This document shows positions 11,481 through 20,111 of a DNA stretch of 64,000 bases, piece by piece. Source of the stretch: Herpetosiphonaceae bacterium (GTDB lineage: Bacteria > Chloroflexota > Chloroflexia > Chloroflexales > Herpetosiphonaceae); assembly GCA_026003835.1 (NCBI GenBank), contig BPHZ01000002.1, forward strand, positions 434,001 through 498,000, given 5' to 3'. The notes below the pieces were generated by a model that was given only the letters and a program-made list of their open reading frames with translations, ran no database searches and was not told the origin of the DNA. A program made the position numbers and the translations under genes. The first letter of the stretch is position 1. Every line of letters begins with the position of its first letter.

Positions 11481-12444
11481 CGGGATAGCGTGTATGGCTG
11501 TGCGGGCTTTGCCAGAAGGCGAGGACTTCGAGCTGAACATCAGCGTGGCTGAGCGGGCGTGGCGTTCCATTAGCGCCTACGAGGACACCGCTGCTGAATG
11601 GATCGATCTGACCGTCGCGGCGCCGAAGCTGGTAGTACATCACCTCTCGCCCATCGACCAGCTGCAGCGCAAACCAGTCCCAGCCTAGCAGGTCCTCGCC
11701 GAGCGCGCTGGTGCTCCACTCCCGATCCATCCAGCTCAGCCCGCTAACCTGTAAGGTGTCCTCGTCGGAGCGGATAGAGCCGGTCGTGGGCATGCGGGTA
11801 AGCGAATAGTAGTATGAGGCGTTGCCCGGCTCCGGGCCTTTGCGGCTGAGGCCGCGATCGCCCTGGAGCACAAGAGGCTTGTCGCTCTCCAGCACAAGAT
11901 CGATGGCGACCTCGCCGGCATCGGCCCTGATGCGCATCGGCAGCGCGGCGGGTCCAGCGCCCTCCACGGACCAATCCTCGATCCAGACGCGAAAAGGCTC
12001 TGCCTGTGCGCCGGCCAGCCCCTGGGCACCTCTGCTTATACGCTCGAATGAGGAGAAGCGCCCGGTGGCGACATCGCTGAGCGCGAAGTGAGCCATGTAC
12101 ACCTGGTTGGTAGCCCAGTTCGAGCCACGCAGTGCCGGCTCGGCTGAGAGCGCGGAGCGAAAGATGGTCAACTGGTAGCCGAAGTGGCGCCCATCGGTGG
12201 TCTCCAGGTTGCCGGTGTAGTACCACCACTCGCTACGGAATTCCGGATGCGGACCATGGTCCGCAGGGAAGCTGAAAGGCCGCGGCTCAAAGGCGCGGGC
12301 AAAGCCTTCTGGATCGCCTGCGCCGAGCGACTCGACGGCGCTGATGGTTGCCTGCACCTGCTGCTCACCGGCCGGGCGGCCGATGGCATAAGCGACGGCA
12401 ACCGTCAGCAAGGCAATCAGTGTTATGAGAATAAAGCGAAACAC
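11284..12444 (-). CDS. AttH-like lipocalin/CrtC-domain protein, ABC transporter accessory
   Basis: 386 aa from GTG 12444, 24 bp after the permease stop. An N-terminal hydrophobic anchor (FILITLIALLTVAVAYAIG) is followed by the AttH signature HPEFRSEWWYYTGNL, then MAHFALSD, a beta-rich body and SWMDREWSTS. The family (CrtC/AttH, two lipocalin-like beta barrels) occurs beside MacB/LolCDE-type ABC transporters. AttE-AttFG-AttH of Agrobacterium is the named precedent. It is likely an extracytoplasmic lipid or hydrophobic-ligand carrier for the exporter. A spurious longer frame reaches 12729, but it overlaps the permease and has no ribosome site. Confidence 0.85.
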   Translation of the reverse strand: MFRFILITLIALLTVAVAYAIGRPAGEQQVQATISAVESLGAGDPEGFARAFEPRPFSFPADHGPHPEFRSEWWYYTGNLETTDGRHFGYQLTIFRSALSAEPALRGSNWATNQVYMAHFALSDVATGRFSSFERISRGAQGLAGAQAEPFRVWIEDWSVEGAGPAALPMRIRADAGEVAIDLVLESDKPLVLQGDRGLSRKGPEPGNASYYYSLTRMPTTGSIRSDEDTLQVSGLSWMDREWSTSALGEDLLGWDWFALQLVDGREVMYYQLRRRDGQIDPFSSGVLVGANGTPRPLSHADVQLEVLAFWQSPHSHTRYPARWRLRIPAENLDLVITPYLADQELHVSVRYWEGAVGISNADSAAPAGSGYVELVGYDDQPSADQ

Positions 12445-12467
12445 GATCTTTCTCGCAATACTCGAAG

Positions 12468-15053
12468 CTACTCCTCGCGCAGCGCCAGCGCCGGCGAGGT
12501 GCGGGCCATTTTGATTGCGGGGTAGATTCCGGCGAGAATGGCGGCGAGCAGCGCGAGCAGCAGCGCCTGGAGGAGAATCCCCGGACTCAGTTCCATCTGC
12601 AACGTCCAGCCAAACGAGCGCTTGTTGATGATGTAGATCAGCACGAGAGCCATGACAATTCCGACCGGGATCGAGAGCAGCCCTGCAACCAGGCCCATCA
12701 GCCCTGTCTGCGACGTTACCAGCCCCCACACCTGGCGCGGCGTCAGGCCGTTGGCCCGCAGCACGCCAAGCTCACGAGCGCGCTCAAGCTGCAGGGCCAT
12801 GAGCGCGCTTAGCACGCCGACAAAGGCCACCAGCGTTGCCAGAAGCCGCAGCACAGCGGTGATGGCAAACGTGCGGTCGAAGACTTCCAGCGATGCCTCG
12901 CGCAGCGCCTTGTTTGAGCGAATAAGCACATCGTGCTCCGGTCCTGCCAGCACGCGCAGCGACTCCACTAGCGCATCGACGTCAACGCCCTCTTCCGCAT
13001 AGATGACGAGCGACGAGATCGCCCGGTCATCCCAAAGTTGTTCATAGGTCTGCCGGCTGATCATCACCACGCCCTGATCGGAGCCGTAGTCGTAGAACAC
13101 ACCTGCGACGCTGAACTCGCGCTCGCCGCGATCCGTTCCCAGGCGGATGCGCGAACCGGCATGCAGATTGTGTCGATATGCATAGGGCTCTGAGATAATT
13201 GCGGCGCCTGCTTCGAAGAAAGCGGGCCAGATCTCCTGGGGCTCGCCTTCCTTGAAGGTAAACGCAGAGGTGTGGCATGCTGCAGCATCGCATTCGGCAT
13301 CTCTACGAGGATTATCGAGTTCCAGCGCAATAAGCTGGGTTGGGCCATACGGCGAATTGACAATGATGCCCCTGTAGGTGCTGGCGCTCTTGACGCCGGG
13401 CGCCGTCGAGAGACGCTGCACAAGCGCAGGGTCGAGCGGCGCATCGCTGCGACTGGAAACCAGGCTCGGCGGCGAGACGTAGACGTCGGCTTGAAGTGAT
13501 GAGTCAAGCCAGCGTACCACTGTCTGGCGGAAGCTGCCAATCATAATACCGACGCCAACCGTCACCGAGACGGCGATCATAAGCGCGGCAATGGCGATGG
13601 CGGTGCGGCTGAGGGCGACGACAACCCCTCGCGCCGACATGCGTCCAAGGACACCAAAGAGGCGCCCCATCACCGGGCGGAGCAAACGCATCAGCAGGAC
13701 CGTCGCCGCGGGAGTCAGCAGGGCGAAGCCAAAGAGCAGCGCCCACAGCGCGCCAAATCCCAGCCAGAGACTCTTGCTGGGCACGAGCAGCATGACTGTG
13801 GCTGCCAGCGCCAGGAGCACTCCACCCAGCGCTGCCCGCGGTACCAGCCAGCGCAGCCGAGACTCGATCGTCGATCGGGTCAGCACAGCTCGCGGCGGCG
13901 TGCTGGTGGCCTCAAACGCCGGCACCAGCGCCGCCACCAGCGTCGCGCCCAGCCCCAGCAATAGTCCTTTGAGCAGCACCAGTGGCGCGATCGTTAGCTC
14001 CTGCAGCGATAGCACAAAGTAGAGGTCGTTGATCGTCTGCGTCACCAGTCTGACCATTCCCCGGCCAAGCATGATGCCGAGCAGTAGCCCGGCGCCGGTG
14101 CCGATGAGCCCGATGATCAAGGCTTCGCTCAGCACAAGGGTAAAAATTTCTCTGCGCGTGACGCCGAGCGCGCGCAGCGTGCCGATCAGCGTGCGCCGCT
14201 GGATGACGGAGAAGGTCATGGTGTTGTAGATCAGGAAGATGCCGACGATGAGCGCCAACAGGCTCAACGCCATCAGATTGAGGCTGAAGGCTCGGGTCAT
14301 CTGCTCGATGGCTTGTGAGCGAGCGGCGGCGCGCTCAAGCTCGACCCCCGCCGGAAGCAATGCCCGCACCTGCTCCAGCAGCGCATCGCCGGCCGAACCC
14401 TCTGGAATGATCAGATCGATTCTGCTGAGTCTGCCCGGTGTGTCAAACAGCTCCTGGGCGGTAGCAATATCGGTGATGATGAGACTCTCAAGCGCCCGCC
14501 TGCTGATCTCATCGGCTGGGTGCAGCAGTCCGGCAAGCAGCAGCGAGCGGCGAGCTGTGCCTACGCGGATCTCGATGCTATCGCCGGCGCGGAGACCAAG
14601 CTGTGCCGCTGTCTCGCTCGACAGGAGCGCGGTGTTGGGGTGGGTCAGCAGCAACACCAGGCCGCCATCATCCGCCTCGAGCCCGGTCAGGTAGGAGCGG
14701 AACGGACCTTCGGCGAAGGGATCGACGCCAAGGATATGGAAGGCGCGACCGGGATAGGCAGGCGCGGCGACATCGCCTTCGACGATCGGTGCTATCGGCC
14801 GTACGCCGGCCTCGACACGTAGCTGCACATATAGCTCTTCCGGCACGCCGGCCGACCCTCCTGTGATCTGGTGCGTGGCGCGGCCGGCGATCGTCTCGGT
14901 GGATAGCTCAAAGGCGCGCTGCGCGCTTTGGTTCGCTAGATCGATGGAGATTACAACGGCGACACCGAGGGCGATGCCGAGGATCGACAGGCCGATCTGC
15001 CAGGGATGGCGCAGGAGATGCCGCAGGCTGGAGCGCCAGAGGATACGGCTCAC
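12468..15053 (-). CDS. FtsX/LolC-like ABC transporter permease (AttF/G type)
   Basis: 861 aa with an N-terminal membrane segment ([18 protein letters not shown]) and a periplasmic MacB-PCD-like domain. A first FtsX core of three helices lies at about 240-390, followed by a second transmembrane set, a second periplasmic domain, and a final FtsX core ending ALREE. This is the fused, eight-to-ten helix permease of type VII ABC systems that extract or move lipids and lipoproteins. Its ATG overlaps the ATPase stop by 4 bp. No deletions or frameshifts are visible. Confidence 0.92.
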   Translation of the reverse strand: MSRILWRSSLRHLLRHPWQIGLSILGIALGVAVVISIDLANQSAQRAFELSTETIAGRATHQITGGSAGVPEELYVQLRVEAGVRPIAPIVEGDVAAPAYPGRAFHILGVDPFAEGPFRSYLTGLEADDGGLVLLLTHPNTALLSSETAAQLGLRAGDSIEIRVGTARRSLLLAGLLHPADEISRRALESLIITDIATAQELFDTPGRLSRIDLIIPEGSAGDALLEQVRALLPAGVELERAAARSQAIEQMTRAFSLNLMALSLLALIVGIFLIYNTMTFSVIQRRTLIGTLRALGVTRREIFTLVLSEALIIGLIGTGAGLLLGIMLGRGMVRLVTQTINDLYFVLSLQELTIAPLVLLKGLLLGLGATLVAALVPAFEATSTPPRAVLTRSTIESRLRWLVPRAALGGVLLALAATVMLLVPSKSLWLGFGALWALLFGFALLTPAATVLLMRLLRPVMGRLFGVLGRMSARGVVVALSRTAIAIAALMIAVSVTVGVGIMIGSFRQTVVRWLDSSLQADVYVSPPSLVSSRSDAPLDPALVQRLSTAPGVKSASTYRGIIVNSPYGPTQLIALELDNPRRDAECDAAACHTSAFTFKEGEPQEIWPAFFEAGAAIISEPYAYRHNLHAGSRIRLGTDRGEREFSVAGVFYDYGSDQGVVMISRQTYEQLWDDRAISSLVIYAEEGVDVDALVESLRVLAGPEHDVLIRSNKALREASLEVFDRTFAITAVLRLLATLVAFVGVLSALMALQLERARELGVLRANGLTPRQVWGLVTSQTGLMGLVAGLLSIPVGIVMALVLIYIINKRSFGWTLQMELSPGILLQALLLALLAAILAGIYPAIKMARTSPALALREE

Positions 15054-15775
15054 GGGGCTACCTCCATCAACCGCTCGACCAGGCGGCCATCCTGGATGGT
15101 ATAGACCCGATCGGCCATGCTGATAACCTCACTGCTGTGGGTGACCATCATCAATGTTTTGCCAGCCTGCCGGGTGAGGCGATCGAGCAGGTCGAGCACC
15201 TGTCGTCCGGTCTCGGCATCCAGGTTGCCGGTCGGCTCGTCGGCGAGGAGCAGCAGCGGGTCGTGAGCCAGGGCGCGGGCGATGGCGACGCGCTGTTGTT
15301 CGCCGCCGGAAAGGCGATCGGGGAAGCTTTGCGCGCGATCGCCAAGTCCTACCTGCTCCAGCAGGCTCAGGGCGGCCTGCCGCTCGGCAGCGCTGACGCG
15401 GCCGTTCAGCTCCAGCGGCAGCAGCAAATTTTCCTCGACAGTCAGCGTGGGGATAAGATTGAAGAATTGAAAGATAAAGCCGATATGCCGGCGGCGAAAG
15501 AGCGTACGCTGCTGCTCCGAGAGGCGTGTGATCGACGTGCCGGCGATAACAACGTCGCCGGCTGTAGGCAGGTCGATGCCGCTGATGAGATTGAGAAGCG
15601 TTGACTTGCCGGACCCACTGCGCCCCAGCAACACAACGAACTCACCACGGCTGATGGTGGCGTCGGCGCTGTGGAGCACCACGCGCTCTCGCTCGCCCTC
15701 CTGGTAGGCTTTGCTCAACCCGCGCAGCTCGATCAGTGGCCCTGTCCCATTGTTCTGGGGCTGAATACTTGTCAT
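15050..15775 (-). CDS. LolD/MacB-type ABC transporter ATPase
   Basis: 241 aa with Walker [18 protein letters not shown]-loop [19 protein letters not shown], signature [15 protein letters not shown], Walker [13 protein letters not shown] and switch His MMVTHS. This is the LolD/MacB class. It is the first gene of a three-gene operon with the FtsX permease and AttH-like protein, and it drives the transport cycle from the cytoplasm. A good sigma-70 promoter lies upstream at 15853-15882. Confidence 0.95.
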   Translation of the reverse strand: MTSIQPQNNGTGPLIELRGLSKAYQEGERERVVLHSADATISRGEFVVLLGRSGSGKSTLLNLISGIDLPTAGDVVIAGTSITRLSEQQRTLFRRRHIGFIFQFFNLIPTLTVEENLLLPLELNGRVSAAERQAALSLLEQVGLGDRAQSFPDRLSGGEQQRVAIARALAHDPLLLLADEPTGNLDAETGRQVLDLLDRLTRQAGKTLMMVTHSSEVISMADRVYTIQDGRLVERLMEVAP

Positions 15776-15852
15776 AGGATTCCTTTGGTATAAGATCGCA
15801 TACTCTACTCGCTGGCGCCGCTTGCCATTTCCATTGCTATCAGCTCTTTATC

Positions 15853-15882
15853 ATTATACCCAGATTGTGCTCTCCAGAACAA
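15853..15882 (-). promoter_or_regulatory. Sigma-70-like promoter of the AttE-FG-H operon
   Basis: Minus strand: TTGTTC at 15882-15877, 18-bp spacer, perfect TATAAT at 15858-15853 (within GGTATAATG). It lies about 80 bp upstream of the ATPase start and 41 bp from the end of the insertion sequence. Confidence 0.6.
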
Positions 15883-15922
15883 AGTACGTCTCTCCCAGAG
15901 GAGGGGATGTTTTCTACCGGCA

Positions 15923-17165
15923 CCATGCGCATTAAGCTAAGGAAGATCATGTTCCGATACCGCCAACAACAATTGATACCTGTTGGGCGCCTTGCGGCGG
16001 GTATTCATGCGACAGCCACGCCAGAGCACCCGTGCGATGGTCTCCACGGTCTCACAGGTCTGGCGGTGGTTCCAGCACCCACTCGCCAACTGCATGGCGT
16101 ATTGCTGCACTGTCCGCACCGCTTTGGCCAGGCTGCGATCGGCATAATTCCACAGGCCGATCAACCTGATCCAGTGGTGCACCTGCATCGCCAGCACCTT
16201 CGCGTCCACGTCGCAGATCATCCGCCAGGGCTTCCCGCTGCGCGACTCATCGATGTGCCCCTGGCTCTTCCAGCGTTTGAAGACCAGCTCAATGTGCCAT
16301 CTCGCCCGCGCGACCACCAGGACCGCCTCCACCGCCAAGCTCTCCTGGGCCTCCAACCAGGCCACCACGTCGTCCACGCGCTGCCCCTCCGCCGTGAACA
16401 GCGCCGTGCCTGCCTGCCAGCGCGAGAGAAAGGAGCCGCCCTGGGCGGCCAGCGCCGCCAAGCGGGCAAGACGGAAAAAGCCGAGATCGGCCAGATAGCG
16501 TGCGCCCGCGGGCAGGCTGGTGAGCGGCCTGCAGGTCATGGACCCGGCCATGGTGCAGCGTCAGGGCACTGACCAGGCCGGTGGTCACCTCCACGCGCAG
16601 CAGCAGTTTGAGGGCCGCGTCGCCCTGCCCCTGCCCATTGCCATAGCCGTGCCACAGCTCGCGCAGGGCCTGGGGCAAGACAATCGTGGTACTATCCTCG
16701 ACGCAGACACCCGCAAATTGCGCCAAGACGGGGATGGCGAGCGGGGCGGAGACCAGGAGTTGCTGCACGGCGGCGGCCAGCACGGCTTGCAGCAGGGCGG
16801 CGGCCTGGGGCGTAAAGCGCTGATCCAAGCCCGGCGCGCTGATCTCCACATTCAGGGCGGCGGCGGTTTGGGTCACCTCATCCAAGGTGGCGGTGGGGTT
16901 GGCCAGATAGGTGAAGACGAGCGTTTGGACAACGTGGGCGCCGCCCAGTTTGGAGTCGCGTTGGACAAAGCCGGTCTGGCGTTCGAGCTGCTGGGCCACG
17001 CAGGTCAACACGTCCTGCATGGCGCTGGCGACCTGGGCTATCATGGATGGCATGGGAACGCTCCTGTGACGCTAGCTGGGATAATACACCGCTAGTATGC
17101 CACAAGAGCGTTCCTTGTCTTTAGGAAGAGGTCTGATGTTAAGGTGCTTAGCTTAATGCGCATGG
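15923..17165. mobile_element. IS4-type insertion sequence with 19-bp terminal inverted repeats
   Basis: Bounded by CCATGCGCATTAAGCTAAG at 15923-15941 and its exact complement at 17147-17165, total 1,243 bp. It carries one minus-strand transposase gene whose stop codon lies inside the left repeat. No clear target-site duplication could be identified by eye. It sits between the AttE operon promoter and the sigma-factor gene. Confidence 0.88.
15937..17053 (-). CDS. IS4 family transposase, frameshifted in the middle
   Basis: About 370 aa in two frames. The N-terminal part (17053 to about 16530) carries the first catalytic Asp in GVCVEDSTTIVLP. The C-terminal part (about 16535 to 15937) carries the second in ARYLADLGFFRL and the Glu with the E(6)K spacing in RWHIELVFKRWKSQG, all typical of IS4 DDE transposases. 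The frames meet around 16520-16535 (CTGCAGGCCGCTCACC on the minus strand). One missing base there restores continuity, so it may be inactive or a sequencing indel; programmed frameshifting is not usual for this family. Confidence 0.85.
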
Positions 17166-17324
17166 GAGGGATTTGGGGCCACCCCCAAGCCTCCGTTGTT
17201 CGCATCGCTGCGCGATCAGCATGTGGACGTCACCATGGCCCTGTGCGCGATGCAGAGGTGCAGATCCTTAAGGTATCCTCTGGTATAATGCAATGGGTTT
17301 TTCCACCGCCGGAGCTGAAAGGTC

Positions 17325-17927
17325 ATGACGGAGTACGAGCGCCAGCTTCTCGCTGCCAGCCAACGCGGCGAGATCGAATCCTTTAACCTCTTAGTTAAAC
17401 AGTATGAGGGCCGCGTCTATGGGCTTGCCTACCGTATGCTCGGTGACCCCGACGCTGCCGCCGATGTTGCTCAGGAGACGTTCTTCTCTGCCTATCGCCA
17501 TCTGCGCTCTTTCCGCGGTGGCTCCTTTAGCGCCTGGCTGCTGCGTATCGCAACCAATGCCTGTTACGATCAGCTCCGCGCACGCAAGCGGCGCCAGACG
17601 ATCTCTATCGACGCCGCCGGTGACGATCCAGATGACCCGCCTCTGCAGCTTCAAGATCAGGGCGAAGGGCCGGACGCTGCGGCGCTGCGCGCTGAACTCG
17701 CCGGCGAGATCCAGCGTGGCCTGCTTACTCTTCCCGAGGAGCAGCGTGTGATCCTGATCTTGAGCGATATCCAGGGGCTCTCGTATGAGGAAATTGCTGA
17801 AGTGACGGGGACTCAGCTTGGCACGGTGAAGTCACGCCTGAGCCGTGCCCGCGCCAAGCTGCGCGATTTCCTTAAGGCGGGGGAACTTTTACCTCCTCGT
17901 TACCGTCAGTATGATGGATCATCATAG
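17325..17927 (+). CDS. ECF-type RNA polymerase sigma factor
   Basis: 200 aa. Region 2 contains YRMLGDPDAAADVAQETFFSAYR (in part DPDAAADVAQETF) and FSAWLLRIATNACYD. Region 4 contains LPEEQRVILILSDIQGLSYEEIAEV and GTVKSRLSRARAKLRD, a helix-turn-helix for -35 recognition. A TATAAT element at 17284-17289 (GGTATAATG) lies 36 bp upstream. The gene immediately downstream encodes its zinc-finger anti-sigma factor, so the pair probably forms an envelope- or redox-responsive switch. Confidence 0.94.
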   Translation: MTEYERQLLAASQRGEIESFNLLVKQYEGRVYGLAYRMLGDPDAAADVAQETFFSAYRHLRSFRGGSFSAWLLRIATNACYDQLRARKRRQTISIDAAGDDPDDPPLQLQDQGEGPDAAALRAELAGEIQRGLLTLPEEQRVILILSDIQGLSYEEIAEVTGTQLGTVKSRLSRARAKLRDFLKAGELLPPRYRQYDGSS

Positions 17928-17941
17928 CAGTTGGGAATAGG

Positions 17942-18790
17942 ATGGGTAATCATCACGACGTCCAAATTGAACAGCTGTCTGCTTACCTCGATGGACAGCT
18001 CAGTGACGTTGAACGAGCTACGCTCGAGAAGCACCTGGATGAGTGTAGCCGCTGTCGCAGGGAGCTCGACGAGCTGGAGGCGACGGTCGCTCTCCTGCAT
18101 GCGCTGCCCGTTCCTCGCCCACCTCGATCGTTCACACTCGATCCTGCGACTGTAGCGCCAAGGCGGCGCTTGCTCCCGTCGTTGCGCTGGGCGGCGGCAG
18201 CTCTCACTGTGCTACTTGTGCTGACCGTCGGCCTGGATCTCGCGAACCAACCTCAGATGGCTGCGCCTCGCGCCGCCGTTAGCGATCAGCCTTCGGCTGC
18301 CGGCGCCCCTGCTACAGGTGGCGGGATGAGCGAGGAGTCGACGACATATACACATCAAGAGTCAGCGTTTGAGCCAAGCTCTGAGAATAACCAGATACAG
18401 GAGGCCCCAGCTGCGGAGGCGTCTCCCGCGTTGCCAACCGCTGTAGCCGGCATGGATCAACAGAGGGCGAGGGAAATGGGTACGAAAGCCACGACGACAC
18501 CCCTCTCGCTTGAACCGCTCAGCGCTGCTGCGCCGACACTGGCCGCGGATCCGGGCCTGACGGCGCTGGATCCCGGTAATCCCGCTGCAGCTAATCCGGC
18601 CTCGGATACCGCCGGTTTGCAGCAGGAGCCGGTCCCCGGAGAGAAGCGTGGGGCGCTGACCGAGGGCGATACGATCCCGCAGACGGAGACTGATACACTC
18701 TCCTGGCTGCGCCGGTTTGAGATCGTCGTCGCAGTGCTGCTGATGCTCTCTCTGGTGGCGCTGGTCTATTTTTCCCGCCATCCACGCTAA
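17942..18790 (+). CDS. Membrane anti-sigma factor with ZAS zinc finger
   Basis: 282 aa. The N-terminal zinc-binding anti-sigma domain has H...LEKHLDECSRCRREL (His-x3-Cys-x2-Cys at about 31-38). One transmembrane segment at about 78-97 (AAALTVLLVLTVGLDLA) is followed by a long Ala/Pro/Ser-rich extracytoplasmic region and a second hydrophobic segment near the C-terminus (VVAVLLMLSLVALVYF). It begins 14 bp after the sigma stop. It should hold the sigma factor at the membrane until a signal releases it; the signal is unknown. Confidence 0.88.
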   Translation: MGNHHDVQIEQLSAYLDGQLSDVERATLEKHLDECSRCRRELDELEATVALLHALPVPRPPRSFTLDPATVAPRRRLLPSLRWAAAALTVLLVLTVGLDLANQPQMAAPRAAVSDQPSAAGAPATGGGMSEESTTYTHQESAFEPSSENNQIQEAPAAEASPALPTAVAGMDQQRAREMGTKATTTPLSLEPLSAAAPTLAADPGLTALDPGNPAAANPASDTAGLQQEPVPGEKRGALTEGDTIPQTETDTLSWLRRFEIVVAVLLMLSLVALVYFSRHPR

Positions 18791-18834
18791 GATGCTTGAT
18801 GTGGGTCGCCCTACTTCTGTAGCTGTTCTAAAAT

Positions 18835-18892
18835 GGCCCGGCCTCGCAGGTACTGCCTGAAAAAGGGCAGCCTGCGAGACCAGGCCGTTTTT
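18835..18892 (+). terminator. Rho-independent terminator after the sigma/anti-sigma operon
   Basis: CTCGCAGG (18843-18850) pairs with CCTGCGAG (18871-18878). Outer GGCC pairs at 18835-18838 and 18883-18886 and an inner CTGCC/GGCAG arm extend the hairpin. A T6 tract follows at 18888-18893. Confidence 0.8.
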
Positions 18893-18908
18893 TGAAAGAA
18901 GATACTCC

Positions 18909-19730
18909 TTATTCGGACGCGTTTGTGGATGTGCCGGCGCTTTTGCTACGATTGTTATACTCGCGGAGCCTGGCCGCCTGTACTGCTTCCATCACAATCT
19001 CGGTAAGGCTGTTGACCTCTGTAGCAGTCCACTGTAGCGCATCGTCCTGATGCTTAATTGCCTGCTCAACAACAACAGGGCACCCGGCCTGGCGCATCGC
19101 CCAGGCGGCACCGGCCAGCTTGGATCCCCAGTGTCCTGTTACCGCGTAGCGCCACCCTCGGCAAGCGTTCAAGATGCTGTTTCTAGATGCCGCCTCGTGC
19201 TCTCGATGCCACCTCAGCGAGTCGAGGATCGCCTCTAGCTGCCAAAGCCGGGGTATTGGAGCGAAGACGGTTGCAGGCGCTGGTCCGAAGAGTCTGTATC
19301 CTAGCTCGCGACCGATGGCAATATCCAGCAGAAACCAATGACTGGATTCCCCGGAAGGATCTACCGCGAGGTGATCGGTTTCACCAGCACCAGTATTAAG
19401 GTTTAACTCGAACTGTGGGGGCCGGCTGGCAGGGTCAATACACGGCCTGGCATAGCAGACAAACTCAAGCCGGCGGGCGGGGCAGGGAAGCGCTTGATGC
19501 AGCAGGCTGCCAGCAAGCTCCCGACGCTCTTGTTCGCTAAGAGATGAGGCGACCACAGCCTGCACATCAAGATCGCTTTGGCCCGGCTGATAATCGCCAT
19601 ATGCGGCGGAGCCGAACAGATATACGCCGACGAGCCGCTGCTGAAGCCCGCTCTGCAGCCGTCCCACGAGCTGCTCTAGATAAACGATCTCCGCTGTTGG
19701 TAATGCTGTCTGAATCATATTAAATTTCAC
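18909..19730 (-). CDS. AadA-like nucleotidyltransferase (NTP_transf_2 + DUF4111)
   Basis: 273 aa. The N-terminal polymerase-beta-type motif LFGSAAYGDYQPGQSDLDV (GS ... DxD, about residues 40-58) supplies metal-binding acids. The C-terminal helical region (LDSLRWHREHEAAS ... LNACRGWRYAVTG) matches the DUF4111 domain of aminoglycoside adenylyltransferases such as AadA. Chromosomal homologues are usually silent or of unknown substrate. Monocistronic; resistance is a possibility, not a conclusion. Confidence 0.85.
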   Translation of the reverse strand: MKFNMIQTALPTAEIVYLEQLVGRLQSGLQQRLVGVYLFGSAAYGDYQPGQSDLDVQAVVASSLSEQERRELAGSLLHQALPCPARRLEFVCYARPCIDPASRPPQFELNLNTGAGETDHLAVDPSGESSHWFLLDIAIGRELGYRLFGPAPATVFAPIPRLWQLEAILDSLRWHREHEAASRNSILNACRGWRYAVTGHWGSKLAGAAWAMRQAGCPVVVEQAIKHQDDALQWTATEVNSLTEIVMEAVQAARLREYNNRSKSAGTSTNASE

Positions 19731-19733
19731 GTG

Positions 19734-19833
19734 ATGGGGAGGTTCGGAGGGCGGAGACCCTCCGGCTCCCCCTTACCGCACTGATGAGGTGGTTTGGAGG
19801 GACGAAGCACCTCTAACTCCCTTTTCCTCATCG
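19734..19833. repeat. REP-like hairpin element, copy B (two tandem diverged units)
   Basis: GGAGGGCGGAGACCCTCC is an almost perfect hairpin, followed by a second diverged unit (TTTGGAGGGACGAAGCACCTCTAACTCCC) at 19793-19827 (in part). Same style as the elements at 2662 and 26896. It lies just upstream of the AadA-like start, in the 380-bp gap before topA. Confidence 0.45.
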
Positions 19834-19978
19834 CCTTTACGGTGGTAGTTCACCAGATTCCGAGTCTTATTATAGCGCTGTTCGGGTTTTTCCGGCGAAG
19901 GAACGTAGAATAGCACGGATTCAGCATACGGCAGCGTCATCGAAGCCGGGTGAGGCGGGAAAACTGAAGCTCCTTCGC

Positions 19979-20007
19979 TTGACGTGTAGGGCTGTTCTCG
20001 GTATAGT
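19979..20007 (+). promoter_or_regulatory. Sigma-70 promoter for topA
   Basis: TTGACG at 19979-19984, 17-bp spacer, TATAGT at 20002-20007. It lies 105 bp upstream of the topA start and is the best promoter match in this gap. Confidence 0.7.
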
Positions 20008-20111
20008 GACACTTACTCTTGTACCGTGGCAGCAGTCCTGTGGTAGATAATCTTGGAGAAGAGCGCATCAGCTTGAGGCTTAGGCCAAGAGCTTCACTGC
20101 GGAGATAGAGC

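Noticed and set aside
12445..12729. N-terminal extension of the AttH gene to 12729
   Set aside because: It runs through the 3' end of the permease gene, has no ribosome site, and the extension is low-complexity Arg/Ala-rich sequence typical of an antisense-frame artefact.
18909..19730. Calling the nucleotidyltransferase a functional antibiotic-resistance gene
   Set aside because: Only the fold and metal motif are visible; the substrate-determining residues cannot be judged, and chromosomal members often lack resistance activity.
19773..20012. 79-aa frame on the minus strand upstream of topA
   Set aside because: It covers the topA promoter and a REP-like repeat and has no ribosome site or recognisable sequence.
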